NCBI GenBank assembly: GCA_003255065.1
Contig: QAOA01006931.1
Location: forward strand, 1,941,542 to 2,005,541
Direction: 5' to 3'
DNA length: 64,000 nt
Source: Cercis canadensis
Lineage: Eukaryota > Streptophyta > Magnoliopsida > Fabales > Fabaceae
Each line of letters begins with the position of its first letter. Positions within the stretch are counted from its first letter, which is position 1. The notes beneath the pieces were generated by a model that was given only the letters and a program-made list of their open reading frames with translations, did not search any database and had not been told where the DNA came from. Shown here in pieces: positions 13,205 through 27,500 of this stretch. The translations under genes were made by a program, and so were the position numbers.

Positions 13205-14630
13205 ATCACAATCTCAATCTGATCGATCACTCTCTGTGCTGCCGCTGTTATGTTTATCAGTTTATGTATGAAGAGAAATACTATTATTCAGAGTCCAATA
13301 ATATAAGGTGGATCGGGTTTAGGTCCTTGTGACCTTGTGGATGGCCGAAGTGGCAAAATTAGTAAATTTCAGTGGAGCCAACACCGGTCCCTGGCTGGCT
13401 CTCGTTGTTCTTATTTCTTAACTTGTAACACAGACTTTCAACGCTTTAGGTTTGGATTGGTCAACAAATTCATAGACAATTTCTTCTTCTAGAGAAATAT
13501 TGTTCAGTCCTAGTTTTCATCCATCCTGCGTCAAATATCTTTTTGTTCCTTTGAATTTTTTCGCTGGGTTAAAAAAAAAGGAAGAGGAGTAATGGAAGGA
13601 GATCTAATCCACGGTCATCAGATCACCTCAATTTATTACTCTTTTAATTCTTACTTCTATCTTCTGTTCAGTGTTCTTTCATTCCTGATTGATACTTTAC
13701 GTATTTCGGGCCTTGGAGCCGTGGAGGTGTTCCGTTCTTTGTTGTGCTTATTTTCAATTACTACATTTTTTTATAATTAAATTAAAAACTACAAATTGGA
13801 CAGTTTCGCTAATTTTTATAATTTTTAGCTGCATATATTTCATGATGCAGCCAGTGTTTGAATCTTATAATTGCTACATAGTTGTCTGTCTTTTTTTTTT
13901 TTTTTTTTAATAAAAAACATAATAGTGAATATCACAATAATTCAATTGTGATTATAATCAATACAAATGTATATTTTGGGTGAAGGTGATTACTGTGGTA
14001 ATTTTTTTTTTCATGCTTCAACTATAATTTTATGTTTGAACATAAAACTTGTAAACTTTGAATAACAAAAATAATAGTAAGTATAATTATAATGTATTTA
14101 GTATTCAATAATAATGAAAATGGCAATGTTTATTACTAAAAAATATTTATATGCAATGACAAAAAAATTATTTTAGCACTAATACTCATGACTCATGTGC
14201 ATGATTCTAGTTGGTGACTCAACTTACATGTCAGTTTTACACACATATCGCGTGCGCTTGATTATAGTAATGAGAATAAAAAATTGATGCTAACCACAAT
14301 ACTTATACATAAATATAGTATTGTGAGGAATTATATTGGTTGTTGAATACTGTAGTTATTTTTTTCCGGCTAGTACTTATCCTCGAATACATTTATATTT
14401 TAAAATAAGTTCAGAATTAGTTTAATTTCAAATGATTTTTCTTGTTAAGGTTATCCTTCAAGAAAACCTAACTAAGTTTTCTCTCGGGATATCCTTTATT
14501 TGTTGTAACTAACTGTATTTAAAATTTAAATGTACACAAAGAAAATTTTGATTTTAATGCATTGCAGGTTTACACGGACTAACTAAGTTACTTTTATAAA
14601 CTATTTGAAATCTAATTATTGAACTTGTCA
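13205..14630. other. LACS 5' flank and AT-rich intergenic DNA
   Basis: The first few hundred bases hold the CT-rich leader and promoter of the LACS gene, which is read leftwards. The rest is AT-rich with homopolymer runs (for example a T-run near 13890-13908). Two overlapping short open frames near 13592-13910 have no recognisable product. I see no gene. Confidence 0.5.
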
Positions 14631-15018
14631 AACACGTATATGTAAGAATGTTAAACGACAGAAGGACTTTTAATATCCTTCAACATCTGAAGATTTCAAG
14701 TGATGAAAGAAAGAAAAAAAAGGATAGGACGCACAAGATGATCAAAATGAATAGGACGCAATATTAATAGGCTTGGTAGACTGTAGTCTTTGTTTTTCTC
14801 TCTCTTGTTTACCAAAAAAAAAANAACACGTATATGTAAGAATGTTAAACGACAGAAGGACTTTTAATATCCTTCAACATCTGAAGATTTCAAGTGATGA
14901 AAGAAAGAAAAAAAAAGGATAGGACGCACAAGATGATCAAAATGAATAGGACGCAATATTAATAGGCTTGGTAGAGTGTAGTCTTTGTTTTTCTCTCTCT
15001 TGTTTACCAAAAAAAAAA
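14631..15018. repeat. ~193-bp near-identical direct duplication around a single N (assembly overlap)
   Basis: Bases 14631-14823 are repeated at 14825-15018 almost perfectly. I see one substitution (GTAGACTGTA against GTAGAGTGTA) and small poly-A length differences. The two copies are separated only by the N at 14824. This is the pattern expected when two contigs with overlapping ends are abutted instead of merged. The unit ends in TTGTTTACCAAAAAAAA, which may be the 3' tail of an old LINE. Confidence 0.85.
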
Positions 15019-17440
15019 CAATTAAAATTAAGGTAGGCTTGGGAGAGAACAACCCATTTATGGAGGAGTTAGGTATGTATCATCACCATCTTCATCCGAG
15101 AGATTGATAGGGAAACACTGAACTGTGCCATGCAGAACTTCTTTCTCAACTTCCCTTCCATTTCTGACCATAGACATAGGTATATCAGCATCTTGATTGT
15201 AAATTGGTAATATATGGAAGTGTGATTATAATTGGACCTCACTATAAGGCATAAACAAATTAACGCTAATTTACCTCTTGCAGTTGATTATAATATGGAC
15301 CTCATCATACATTGTTTATAATGGCAGTACAATATTAATATCATCATCCACTTGTTCTGCTCTGCATACTATATATCTTTCGTAATTCTGAAATAATTGT
15401 CTAGAAATCAGATCAATTAAATTGTTGAAGTCAACTCTCAATGATCTCAACTAGCCTTTTATTTATTCTTAGTTACCATATATTTTAGGAGGTAATCACG
15501 TCAGAGAACGGAAGCAGCCATATGATCTTTATGTCTACGGTTTGACAAGTCAAAGTCGATCCATTTGCAAGTTCGACCTTCTAGTTTCTTTGACCCTTTA
15601 TTTAATTGTAGATTATGACGACATAAAATGAACCTTTATAAAATAAAATAAAAAAATTAAATGAAAGCTAAATTACATAATGGAAATAGTTTATTTCTCT
15701 TCCTATAAATTTTAGGATACTCTTTCTTAACCAAGTTCAAAATTCATTGTGTATGGAATATTCAATCTTCAACCATTGAAGTGTCTATTTCAAAATTAAA
15801 ACCTTTTCTTTGTTATTAGTAGGCAAGAGACAAAGTACACTTGTTAATTAAATACGAAATTAAGAAATTGATATTCACATAAGAAAAAAAAAAGAAAAAA
15901 GAAATTGATATCAATGGACTGTGTGCATGGGTGCCATTACAAATAGATCTTAAATTTTATTTACTGGAAATGTAAATTATATATTCATCCAATAAAAAGT
16001 ATTATATTAGAAAATAACTAAGATATTTTATTAATAATAAAAAAATTAACTAATCTTTTAATATATAACAGCACACAATTTATTGTTGTATGAAACTCTT
16101 TTACATTAACAGGAATTAAAGTTAATTAAATCCTTACAAATAACACCTACACAGAATCAATTCTGAAAAGCCCAAAAGATATACTAATAATTATCTGAAT
16201 TGTTGGAGTTGTAGTCATCAAATCTGGTAATTGGAAGCTCTGCGCAGCGATAAATGCAAATTAATGAAAGGCTATTGTTTACGAGCTAGTATAACTAATT
16301 AATTAACTGTCAATTTGGAAAACGAAGGCGAAAGCGATCGTGCTTACTGCTTATTGCCCAAAAAGGATGTGGATATATAGGGTGAGGTGGCATAACTTCG
16401 CTCACAAAGTTTGCCATACCTTGCGTTACGCATCTTTATGGATGCATATCTTGGCCCTGAAAGCAATGCTTCATCTACAAGTACTTTACAAATTTGACTG
16501 GAAGATGAGTAGGGTAATGGTGACCATTTTTTTTGTCAACAGCTTATATGCAAATTCAATGAAATTCATATTGTAATTTGTGTTTACTATCTTAGTGTGG
16601 CACAATGTATTGTAAATCTAAGTTAAGGGTGATAGTAGATTTCACTCTCAGAGAGTGCAAAAGATAACCGTTAGCGCTCATACAATTAAATGCTAATCTT
16701 CATATATAAGTAATGGATCTAGAAGGTTTCCGGGACAAATTGTCAACCAACCAACCAACCAACCAACTAGAAGTCTAGAATGGCTGGCTTGAAACGAACA
16801 TTCCACGAAGGTCACCAGTACTACAAGCCAAAACCCATTTTATTTATGTGCATTTATACTCATTAGTTATCAGTTAGTTCAACTGCATCACAGGTTCTAG
16901 GTGATTTGCCGCCCATTACTGTCGTGCTCGCTGATCTCTCTCTATTTTTACCTCTAGAATAACTCATCCTTTTGTCATGCTTCAACTCCAGTAATCAGGG
17001 AGTAGCATGAAAGTTGGAATATTTCAGTAGGTCCAAGTAAATAAATTAAAAAAACAATAAAGTAAATCCATAGCTACAATACTACGTCTCTGAATAAGCA
17101 TATCTATAAGAGCCCCCCCTTCCCTTTTGCATTTTTCTAAAGCCATAATAAAAGCCCCTTTTGATGATAGGCAATTAGAAAAAAAAAAAAAACAAATGTT
17201 GAAATTGGCTGCCATAACGAACTAATTGACATGGAATTGGAATTCGCATGGGTTGATTTCAAATAGAAAATAAGATTTTATTATAATATCTATTAGGTTT
17301 CAAATGTCTATACTCAACTCAAATTTGTTAAAATGCTTTCTCTAGGGTTATGTAGATTAATATGTTGGAATACTTGGTTTATATATGCACGCTTTCATTT
17401 GTTATACAAATTACCAGTGATAAGAGAACAATAACTAGTT
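15019..17440. other. gene-free AT-rich intergenic region
   Basis: No convincing exon, RNA gene or intact element was seen. A (CAAC) microsatellite of about six units lies near 16742-16768. The 78-codon open frame at 16340-16576 has no recognisable motif and no splice partners. Confidence 0.5.
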
Positions 17441-17445
17441 AATAA

Positions 17446-17945
17446 TCATCAGAAAGACCAGGCTGATAGGAAGCGTATACATTTGTTGTTGAATGTCCCA
17501 GGTCGAAACACTTGGTGTGCGCCTCATTTAATCCCTGCAAATTCATGTAATTAGGTACAAGAAAAGAAACCAAAATCAGCACTGCATTTAATTAATCTCA
17601 GATTACAAGTATTAACTGTCCTTGTTGGAGTTACCTTGAGCAATCCATGCTTAAATGGGTGGCAGTTGTAGAGACAGGCCACGGAGCTTAGGAAGAGAAG
17701 AGATGCATGAGATGTCGATCTTGTTTATTGTCAGAGTAGTTGCTAAGGCCCTTCACTCCATTGCGGCAACTAATTGCTGGCTTGGCCTCGTATGCCATCC
17801 TCAAGTATGACTGTACCAAGAAGAGAGGCATGGACTTGGACATTACGCTCCGACACCAAGGTGGGCCTGAACCCGAACTCATTGCTGGGCCTGCCAGTAC
17901 CACGCCCACCGACATGTTTATCAATCTCGTACTTACGGATTAAAC
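17446..17945 (-). other. GC-richer, coding-like island; possible small or decayed gene
   Basis: This stretch is clearly more GC-rich than its surroundings. Read leftwards it contains exon-like pieces: an open stretch over about 17760-17945, a segment reading SVACLYNCHPFKHGLLK up to a GT donor near 17636, then an AG acceptor near 17536 followed by a 31-codon frame ending in a stop near 17447. The two later pieces join in frame, but an in-frame stop lies just before the middle piece and no initiator ATG is clear. Open frames also occur on the other strand. I do not recognise the product. It may be a decayed gene, a small secreted-protein gene or chance. Confidence 0.25.
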
Positions 17946-19043
17946 GTGAGCTAGGCGAGTCATGTTGCTTGTTGCGTCTTCCACCAAGTAAAAAAAAAAT
18001 GTTACTTGTTTCGTAATTGGAAAAACCTCTTAGCTACGTGAATGTGGCTGTGGCCGAGATTCATGCATTAGATAAGAAACTTAATTATTGGTCGAATTTA
18101 ATGTACTAAGAGTTCCCCTTTTCCTGACAGGCTGAGACTCTAGTATCTTCCAGGTATTTTTAGTTTCCATTGAAAATAGTTAAAAGGCAGAGTTCTTTCA
18201 GGGCCAGCAAGTACAGTATTAAAAATGCATTATCTACTTTAGAACCAGACGATAATTATGTGCTCTCTTAAACTGACGAATCACCGGGAATGCAATTACA
18301 CAACAGCTGCTCTTCTTTCGGAAGCAGTCAAATGCACTCAACTTCGTTTACAATTCTCCAATAGAAGAAAAAATCATTCAAATTTTACATGATTGAAGCA
18401 CAAAATAAAACATTTTCTATTGGCTCGTGAACAAATTTTATTATTTGATACAACAATTGTCAAAAAATTGTTCCCTTGTGAAATTTGAGATCAGGAGATA
18501 AGTAATAGCTACTCAAAAGATTCCTAATATAACTCCTCATCTGATGACACTCCAACTATCCATCACAATTTTCAAACCATATTACAATGTGATCAACCCA
18601 GGAGTAAAATTCATTGCCATTCCTCACTATTAAAATCTGCCTCCTCACCCCAACAAGTAAGAAAAGCAATGCGTAACACATCACACCTTCTACAAATTCA
18701 GAAACTCCTTAAATAGATTTTTACACTGCGGCCAAACATCCCATTCAAATGAAATGATGAAACAGCTGGAAATTCCATGTTACCAAATAAACTAGACTGA
18801 AAACGTGGATCAGTCACTCAATATGCCATGGAGAAAAACTAATATACAATGGAAGAGCAAATGAACCAAAGTACGTCTAAGTCATTAAGTGAAACGGGCA
18901 AAAAAATTCCAAAAAAGGGGGGAAAATCTAGATCTTCAGTTTGCACTTTTGGAAATTCCAATTTGCATCAACTCAAAATGCAGCGGACCAAGATATATAG
19001 GCTCCAGAAGAAACGCCAGGATACTCCGATTCTAGCCAGCATA

Positions 19044-22029
19044 TTAATTGCCAAATCTAGCTCTTCCCCATGGGGGCCTCCGGTTTCCACCTCCATTGCG
19101 CTGCACGACATTGGTCTGCCTTGACAAAACTCTCATCCTTTGCTCCTTCATATTTGCAAAAAGTGAATCCAGCGTCTGGGGCCTCTGCTTAGGCACCGTG
19201 TTTACTTCCTCCTGCTGCGGCTGAGGGGAAGGCAATGGCTGCTGCATAAAAAATACAAATTCATAAAAAATTCTCAGCCTTGGACATCAATGAAGCGATT
19301 AGACTATGAGTTTTTGCATGTTAGACACCTGAACAGATAAAAAGAAGGCACTTCAATTGAGCTCCACAACCTTATCACCATGAAGTGATTGGTCGCTAAC
19401 CACTACATTTCAGAACATCTTCCACATCAGATATGGTTACAAATGCAAAGAGACCAGACTGCCTGTTAAAAATGGCCAAGCATCTGCCTACTCAGTATAA
19501 GGATTAAGGAAACCTCCATGATCACCAGTTTCATTTACTGGCAGTGTTTCTTTCCTCGAGATGTCAGGTTCCTAAATATTGAATAAATGTGTAGAGCTAG
19601 CACTCAGAAAACGAACCAGAAAAAGAACATTGTCATACCTTTGAAGCAAAACCTCCACCAGCAGCCCTTCTTTGACTAGGTGGAACACCAAACCTGCATC
19701 CACAAAAAAAAATGATAATTGAAGAGAAACACAATACTCTCAAGATACTCCATCAAGAGCAGTAAGTAGCCCCCAAGATGCTCAGCACCACCAACAACTA
19801 TTGGTAATAGAAACCCTCACTCAATTAACCTTTAACTTAGTTGAAAGTTGAGCTTCTTACCATCAAATTCTATCTATATCCAACTAATAAAGAAAGAAAA
19901 AAACAATTTAAGGATAATGACACTGGCTACAAGTTCGAAGATCAACTCGAGAACAACTTCTAAAATTCCAACATAATCTGGAGCTTGCACTTGCGCCCAA
20001 TAGTGCTGTATGAAACTTTATACAGTAGACAGCTGGGTACTACCACAGAAGCTATCATGCATATAGACCAATTTAACAGAAAATCTTAAGGCTTCCAAAG
20101 CAGTCTTCACCACAAAGTTGCCACAAAATTTATCTGCAAGGTGACTAGGGTACCATTTCCCAACCAGCAAAGACTGTACCACACGTTTGCAGAGTACTAA
20201 ACGAACTTGAATTGATACAAGAACTTATAAAGCAGCATTGTCCCCCTACAGCATTTACCAGACCCAGAAAGCACTCTCCATTGATTTCCTTGATTGCATA
20301 TCACAAAAAGTTTACTTCACAGGGAAACCACACTGTAACTCCTGATTCTTGGCCAGAAAAAAATAATTTGTTATTCCAGAGTGAATGGAAATCCATCATT
20401 TATCTTGCCAGTGGTTCAAAACAGTAACTATCGAAGAAGAATCAGGCAACATGAAATTTAAAGGAGGCAAGTTGCAATTAAAGCAGGGGCCTCCTTAAAA
20501 AAATGATCCCATACTGCATAGCATGTGCATACACCCAGCAGCATTATCTCCCAACTTGGAGAAACCATCACGTGTTTAGAGCCAAGGTCATTTTGAGGTA
20601 GAGAAAGTTTATAGCAAATGGATAGACCAGCAAGCCAAACAAAAAGTAGCTCCTCTCACAAAGAAGCCTATAGAAGACTGAGCATATATATAATGAGACC
20701 ATGCGCACATCCCTTCAAAATGACTAAAATCTCAACAGAAAATGCTTAGTTAGTTAGTGTCACAAGCATTACAATTGCTTCTAAACAACTGAACTAATGT
20801 AGAGTTCTTTTTCCAGGCAAACCAGCCACTAAATAAGCACCAACAGTATTCTCATGACTCTTGAGCATTTGTGCATATGTGATGTTACCCCTTCACAACT
20901 ACAGTGACAAACTTCAAAATACCAATCTTAAGTTATCTTTTCTATCAACACATTGCCACTAGTAATCGATTCTTATCACCAACCAATCAAATGACATAAC
21001 TCCAACCTCTAGCATGGAACTTCGTAGGGTCATTAGACATAAACCCACTCAAACCATGAAGGAGTTTGCACAACAGAGAAATGAGATTATAATGCAAGCA
21101 TTCAATTCAGAATTCCATAAACATGTGGCTGGCTCTCATCATGATGTCAAACTGGCTCCTTTTGCAGGGAAAAAAGGTCTTAAATATGAAGGCACATTTA
21201 TGATGTCATCAATACTACAGATGGACCATATTTTACCTGCAATAATGCACGAATTAACTTTCAATTATTGTTATCAATACGACAAGTACATCACCCAGTT
21301 AAATGTTAACCCCCCAAACTTTCTCTCCCACTCTAATGCTTAACACAAGTACATGTAACAATTGCAAAGTATATGATACCTTGGTCTATTCCAGTTAGCC
21401 ATCCTATTACGATTAGAAGCTCTATTGCGCAGGGGAGCAACTGCAACTGCAGCTTTTCGTGCAACCTCAGCTGCAACAGGAAATTGGTTTCCCTGCAAAT
21501 TTGACCTTCTCTTTGCAAGAACCCCCTGTTCATGCAGTATTTCAGCCAAAAAAATTAATAAATCATAAATACACAAACAATATATGTCAGAGACTTAGAA
21601 TGATTATCCTTCATAAGCTCGCATACCTGTCTAAGAGAAGATCTTGACTCCATATAACGCCGCACTTTTGAAGATTTATCTTGAGTAAAACCATTAGAGA
21701 ACTTCTGGCTTTTGTTCTGTACAAGAAAGAGAACCATGTATAATGATAACAACCACAAATATTTTAATACAAAATCATGATAGGAAAATTGTTTTGAGAC
21801 AAATTCTTACCGGAACCCTTCTTTGCTTCCTCGCCTTAGTATTTTTAGACATTTTGATTATATCATCTGTCAATGACCACAGATAATGTATACTAAGTAT
21901 ATCATACAAGTAGGAACAGGAGGAAGAAAGGAGGCTAAATACAGAGGTTCTATTAAGCACACCTAGCGTCATATCCATTTTCTTCTCTGTTTGTGCAATT
22001 GCCTCAGTTGTAAGTGGTTTTGCTGCCAT
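19044..22029 (-). CDS. UAP56-interacting mRNA export factor (UIEF2-like)
   Basis: Nuclear mRNA export adaptor that, in the known plant family, binds the DEAD-box helicase UAP56. Exons 21963-22029, 21811-21866, 21627-21716, 21380-21525, 19639-19693 and 19044-19241 give 203 residues in frame. The key signature is the UAP56-binding motif MDMTLDDIIKMSK at residues 18-30, assembled across the first splice junction. The middle and C-terminal parts are Arg/Gly/Asn-rich (RNRASNRNRMANWNRPRFG, GGGNRRPPWGRARFGN), consistent with RNA binding. A second Leu-rich segment, TLDSLFANMKEQRMR, lies near the C-terminus. The fourth intron is long (about 1.7 kb). A 5' UTR intron appears to run from about 22518 to the CAG immediately before the ATG. 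The leader region has an AACCCTA-type telo-box typical of housekeeping genes. Confidence 0.85.
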
Positions 22030-22518
22030 CTGATAGTGCAAAAAGAAGTTAAGACAACTATAGCACCTACCAAGCAACAAAGTCAACTACCAAGAGCTTG
22101 AACCAAAAACAAGAAAGGTCATTTACAGAGAAAAACATGGGTTGCATACGAAGATTTTTTCATCAAATGATTTTATGCAGAAGAAAAGTAATAGCATGCG
22201 GAAAACATAGGCTTCAGAAAATAAGAATAACTATCCGCTTTTAGTCGACAAATTGTTTGGATCTTGTTAAAGATTGTACTTGAATTTAATTTTCTGTGCA
22301 AAAGATGCTTATAGAAGAGACATATATCGAGAACCTTGGATCAAATCGTCAAACGATATTGTTTTCAACAATCGTGACCCAACCTAGGGTTCCAAACGCC
22401 GCAGACACAAGACCGCGTGTAAAACAAGCATATACAAGAAAACAGAAGGAGACACAGACAGCCATACCACCCATCCACAAAGAGAGAGAGAGAGAGATGT
22501 TTAGAGAGAAAAGCTTAC

Positions 22519-22650
22519 TCTTCAGCGAAGCTGAGATTTAAGTGTGCTACGATAGAGTAGAAATCGCACGGAAAGTTGGAGAGGAACTAGGCTAGGGTTC
22601 TGCTGAATATTCCAATTGCACACAAAGAGGAAAACTATCGAAAACAATGG
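22519..22650 (-). promoter_or_regulatory. 5' UTR exon and promoter-proximal region of the UIEF-like gene
   Basis: Reading leftwards, the sequence AGAACCCTAGCC (a telo-box variant) near 22600 is followed by a leader that ends at a GTAAGC donor at 22518-22517. The matching acceptor lies directly before the ATG at 22029. A short GA microsatellite sits at about 22479-22496 inside this UTR intron. Confidence 0.5.
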
Positions 22651-24546
22651 CCGAAATACGAGCAAGTGGGAGTTCTCTGTATGTATTTATTGATAGATGG
22701 CGGTAGCGGTAGCTCCCTGGGAGGTCGGCGGATACCTAATTAGATTCCAGACAAACGCGTCGGTAGTAAACGCTATATAGCAAACCGGTTTCCTCTAATT
22801 TTCTTCTTTCGTTCCAATAAACGGATCGCAATTAATCGGTTTTCAATTTGTTTCAAGTCCGCTTAGCTGGTTTTGCAACGAACCCATCTCACGTGAGCTT
22901 TTTTAAGTTTTTCCCGTTTAGGTCTTAAGTTAAAAAAGAAGTGACAACAATTTTTACTCAAACTTTTTTTTCCGATGAATTTGTTTCTCAGCTTATTTGT
23001 TATGAATAATTATTCAAGTATAATTGATAATTAAATTAAATTATATTTTTTTATTTTACTTAACTAATAAGTGATATTTACGTAAAACTTATAAAATACA
23101 CTATATAAATCATTTTAATAATTAATTATGTATCTCTTATTAGTATTATTTATGGTACTAAATAATTAATTATTTATTATTTTGTTAAAAAATTACATTT
23201 TATGTTGCGGGAAAGGAAAATTGAAAATGTTGAGAAACTATCATTTTTTTTTTTCAAAATTATTTTCATTACAAGTGTGTCATATGATAATTGAAGAAGA
23301 AAATGTAGGGAAACAAATGTGTCCCTGTTAAGATTTAATGACATCTTTCATAAGTTAGTTAATCCAATAATTAAGTAAAAGTAAATAAAAACAAATAAGG
23401 AGTAAATACTTAGAACTACTTAAAAGTAATTTGTATGTTTTGGGGTACGCTTTTAAAATTATTCAATGAGAAATTTAGTTTTAATTGAACAAAAATTAGC
23501 TTGAAAATACTAATTATTGAAAATAAATTGTATATTTTGTCAAACATGTAAAAAAAATGTTAAATAGTACTATTAGATGTAACTCAATTAGAAAATTAAG
23601 CTCTATGTAAGGTAAGGTAATATTAGAAGTTTGAACTTTGTTAAAAGTACTAGTGACCAAGTACACCCAAACTCAAGAAATAATTAATTTCACACCTAAA
23701 AAGAAGGAAACAAAAAAAAAAAAAAATGTAAGAATGGGTACCCAAAACCAAAATGGGGAATGAGAAAAATGGCCCAATAACATAAAGCATCCCATGGTAA
23801 CAAAATAAAACAAAGATGCGTAGAATATTGAGAAATGATACGTAGAACTTAACTGCTCTTGCCTTATTGGGGGAGTTGGACATTCACATACGCTGCAAAC
23901 CTCATTCCCCACAACAACAATAAAAAAACGCAAACTCGCTTTATGATTTTTTTTGTGATACTGGATCATGGTTTTGCTCACTAGTCACTCGTCGACTTGC
24001 ATACAAAATATCAACCCTACCGTAACATGATAGAGAATTTGGCTAAATAAACTTGATTACGAACTGAGTCCTAATTTCTTTGAAAACAAAGCTTATGGTA
24101 TTTTTTCTTTTGGCCATGAAAGCTTATGGCATGACTACCGTCAATTCATCTAAACATTTTCGACGTAGAAATTAAATTAGTAAAATCGCTGACATAGAAT
24201 AAATACATTGGGAGAATTTATTCTTTTTCTTTAATCTTCTAGAAGATAATTGTAAGCGAGTGACCCTTATTTCCTTCTGAAAATATGTGAACCTGTTCTG
24301 ATTTGGTGGTGTACTAGTAACGAACAATGAAATTTCACAGATTGTCTTCACCTGGTTGACGAAATAATGTAGGTCTGAACATTAGTGAAATATATTATTG
24401 CTAGTCTCTCAAATTATCGCGTCTATAATATATGGCCATTTGCCACTAATCTAAGTAAATAATTTATTCTAAAAATTATGCCTCAGTCCTCACTTCTTAA
24501 GCGAGATTAAGCTTATGGAAAACCGAATAGAGAGAGGGAAAATAAA
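22651..24546. other. AT-rich intergenic region, no gene seen
   Basis: The region between the UIEF-like promoter and the NDPK 3' end is very AT-rich, with long TAATTAATTATTTATTATTT-type tracts around 23000-23200. Overlapping open frames on the minus strand at 23650-23981 are low-complexity Phe/Leu-rich translations and are not credible proteins. Confidence 0.5.
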
Positions 24547-27500
24547 TCAGTTGTCGCCATAAATCCACTTCTCGGAATTGCTAGTGTAATTAACCAACTC
24601 CTCTGGCTTAAACCACAACTTGATTTCATCGTTGGCAGTCTCTGGACCATCGCTCCCGTGGATGATATTTCTGCAGGCACGGCCAATCATCAGATTGTAA
24701 TATGACAAAATAATGAATACAAATTACAGGGTAGTAGTACTATGGGGAATTTCAGTTTTGCAGAACAGTACCTTCCAACAACGACAGCCATATCACCTCT
24801 TATAGTTCCTGGCTCTGATTTCTGCGGGTCTGTGGCTCCAATCAGTTTTCTGCCATAAGAAATAACTCCCTGTCCTTCCCAGACCTATGACATAAATTTT
24901 TGGGACACAAGAAAGACATAGTTAGGTAGATGAGGTTGTTGCGATCCGCAAGGCCAGAGTTTGAACATTACTAACCATTGCAAGAACAGGACCAGAGCTT
25001 AGAAATTCACACAGACCATTGAAGAAAGGTCTTTCCTTCAGGTCATGGTAATGCTTCTCTGCGAATTCCTTTGAAGGAATCAATACTTTAATTCCAACAA
25101 GCTTGAACCCTTTCCGCTCAAAACGAGATATAATCTCTGCAATCTGAAATAAAAGATCTCCAATAATATAGATAAAACCTCAACTTACCGAGGCAGGAAC
25201 AAAAACACCAAAACCTCAAAAGGAGAGCAAGTCAAAGACCATATTGCTCCATGTCAAGAGAAAGTTGTATTCATAACTGCCTCGCCAACACATAATACAA
25301 AGCTGTAAGAATTCTAATGTCACTTTACCAGTCCTCTCTGCACTCCATCAGGCTTAATGGCAATAAAAGTGCGCTCCAACTGAACAGAAAAGATAAACAC
25401 ATAAGCATCAAATAAAGAGAGGAGGAAAACGCTAGGTAGTCAGACTTTTTTTTATTTAACAAACTTGTTTTCAAATTGAAGTGTATTTATAACCACCTTT
25501 GGATGAATATGTGGTCCCCACTACTTTGTTGCATCCAAACGTGATTATAAGTACACATCAGTTTGGCAACAAGTTTGTCAAAAAAAAGTTTGGCTACCTA
25601 ACATTACTCAAGAGAGAAACAAAGCAAGGATGAATGCTAAATAGATAGGTAGTCAGAGAAATCTTAAGTATACCTCAGCAGCATGCACCTCCTGATCTTG
25701 GAGCATGTAAACTACAAGACATAGTAGAAGAACAACCACAGAAAATAGTTAAGAGTTGAATATCTGCTTAAAGGATAGATTAAAGGATACACACTGTAAT
25801 ATTATGTAACTTTAGAAACCAACTAAAAAAATGGCATAACTTAAAGCAAACCCAAGTTCTTGTTTGAAGTTAACTAGTATAAAAAACTTGTTTTGATAAC
25901 CTAACTTACAAAAATGACTGTACTGCAAGCATGTAGAAAGATTGAAAAAAAAGAATAAATTGTTCAAGGAATATGTCTAAAACACAACTTGTTCAAAAAA
26001 GCTTGAATGTTTGTTCAAGTAAATGTTGGGGATATTAAGGGATGTATTCAAGTCCAAGTCTAGATACATCTGAATCCAAAACCTTAAATTTTACCCCCTG
26101 ACTATACTTGTAAAAGAGGTCGCGGAGGTCACAATGCTAAAATTAAGCAAAGTGCAAGGCTCCTCTTCCTTTTTGCCCAACATACATTTTTTCTAGTTGC
26201 TATTGCCTTGACACCTAAGCCATCGCATCCTTATCAACATCAAGTAGGGGAGAAATATATAATCTTAATTTTTTAGTTGACAAACTGATAAGCAGGACCA
26301 CAAGATAGCATCATACAACAAATATATGTATCGGTATGCGTGCAAGCACATATTTAGTAGCAGTCCCTTCAAGTGAACTGGGGAATTAATACAGCTATCT
26401 AAATTAGTTCTGTCCCTTATGCTCTCTAGAGGCGCAAGTTAAGAAAGTCCAAAAAGAAAAAGAAAACAGCACGACAACCAGAACATATAAAAAGGTACCA
26501 AAATAACATGGAAGTCTCAAAAGAAGGGTTATTCGTGTCCAAACCTGCGGCAGGAAGAGCAAGAGCTCCTGAAAGCCAGGCACTGGGTCCACATCCAGAA
26601 TCGGCCCTCCCATAATTTGAAGTAAAAAAAGGTAATTTCCTGGTGAATAAAACTGCTGCTGCGGCACCTATGGCGCGCCCTTCTGTAAAGAGGAGGAACC
26701 CACTCAAATTTCAATTTGCATATATAATATAGTTACTCCTCAATCCACATCCTCAAAAGGAGAAAAAGAAAATACAGAAATATCCAAAGCTGAAATCCTC
26801 CCAAAAAATTGAGAAATTTGAGTACTAAAATCATATACTGATGCTAAAACAAATCAAAGTTCCTTCTAGATTATCAGATGGATACATGAAGAGAAGACAA
26901 CATTCCCTGCCGTGATGATAAAAAGCTATAATTTTTTTAACAGATTCATTAAGATGATAAGATACCAAGAGTATAGTAGCTCCATCATAGAACTATTGAA
27001 CATAATTGTTGCAGAACAGACAACATAAAAAAAACTTCAAGTAGACTAATGAGTAACGAGACAAGACAAATGAACATCACCAAATCAGAAGTTAGCAAAC
27101 ATGGCGCCACAAGGCAGCCTTTAACAGATTAGTGATCTCGAAGTCAGAATCGTTAAGATTCGACAAGCCACTGTCTTTACATAAGGAGGGAACAGCCATA
27201 ATTTGAAAACCACCGATCGGTGAAAGGATTTATAATACATTCGTTCATTTGAATGTATAATCACGGAAAATAGTTTCAGTCGAAACAAGCAGAAACTGAC
27301 TTCACAGATCGGCGGCGTAGCCCCAAAATTATAGGAGCTGTCGAATATTAAGGAGAAATATGAGAAATAAAGCATCACCAAGCAGCGCAACGAATGAATT
27401 CACAGGAAATGAATGAAAAAGAAAAACCATGGTCATAGTGGGTAAAGAAAAACAGAGTGAAAGTCAGGTATTACCGGAGTAAAAACGAGAGCCCTTAGAA

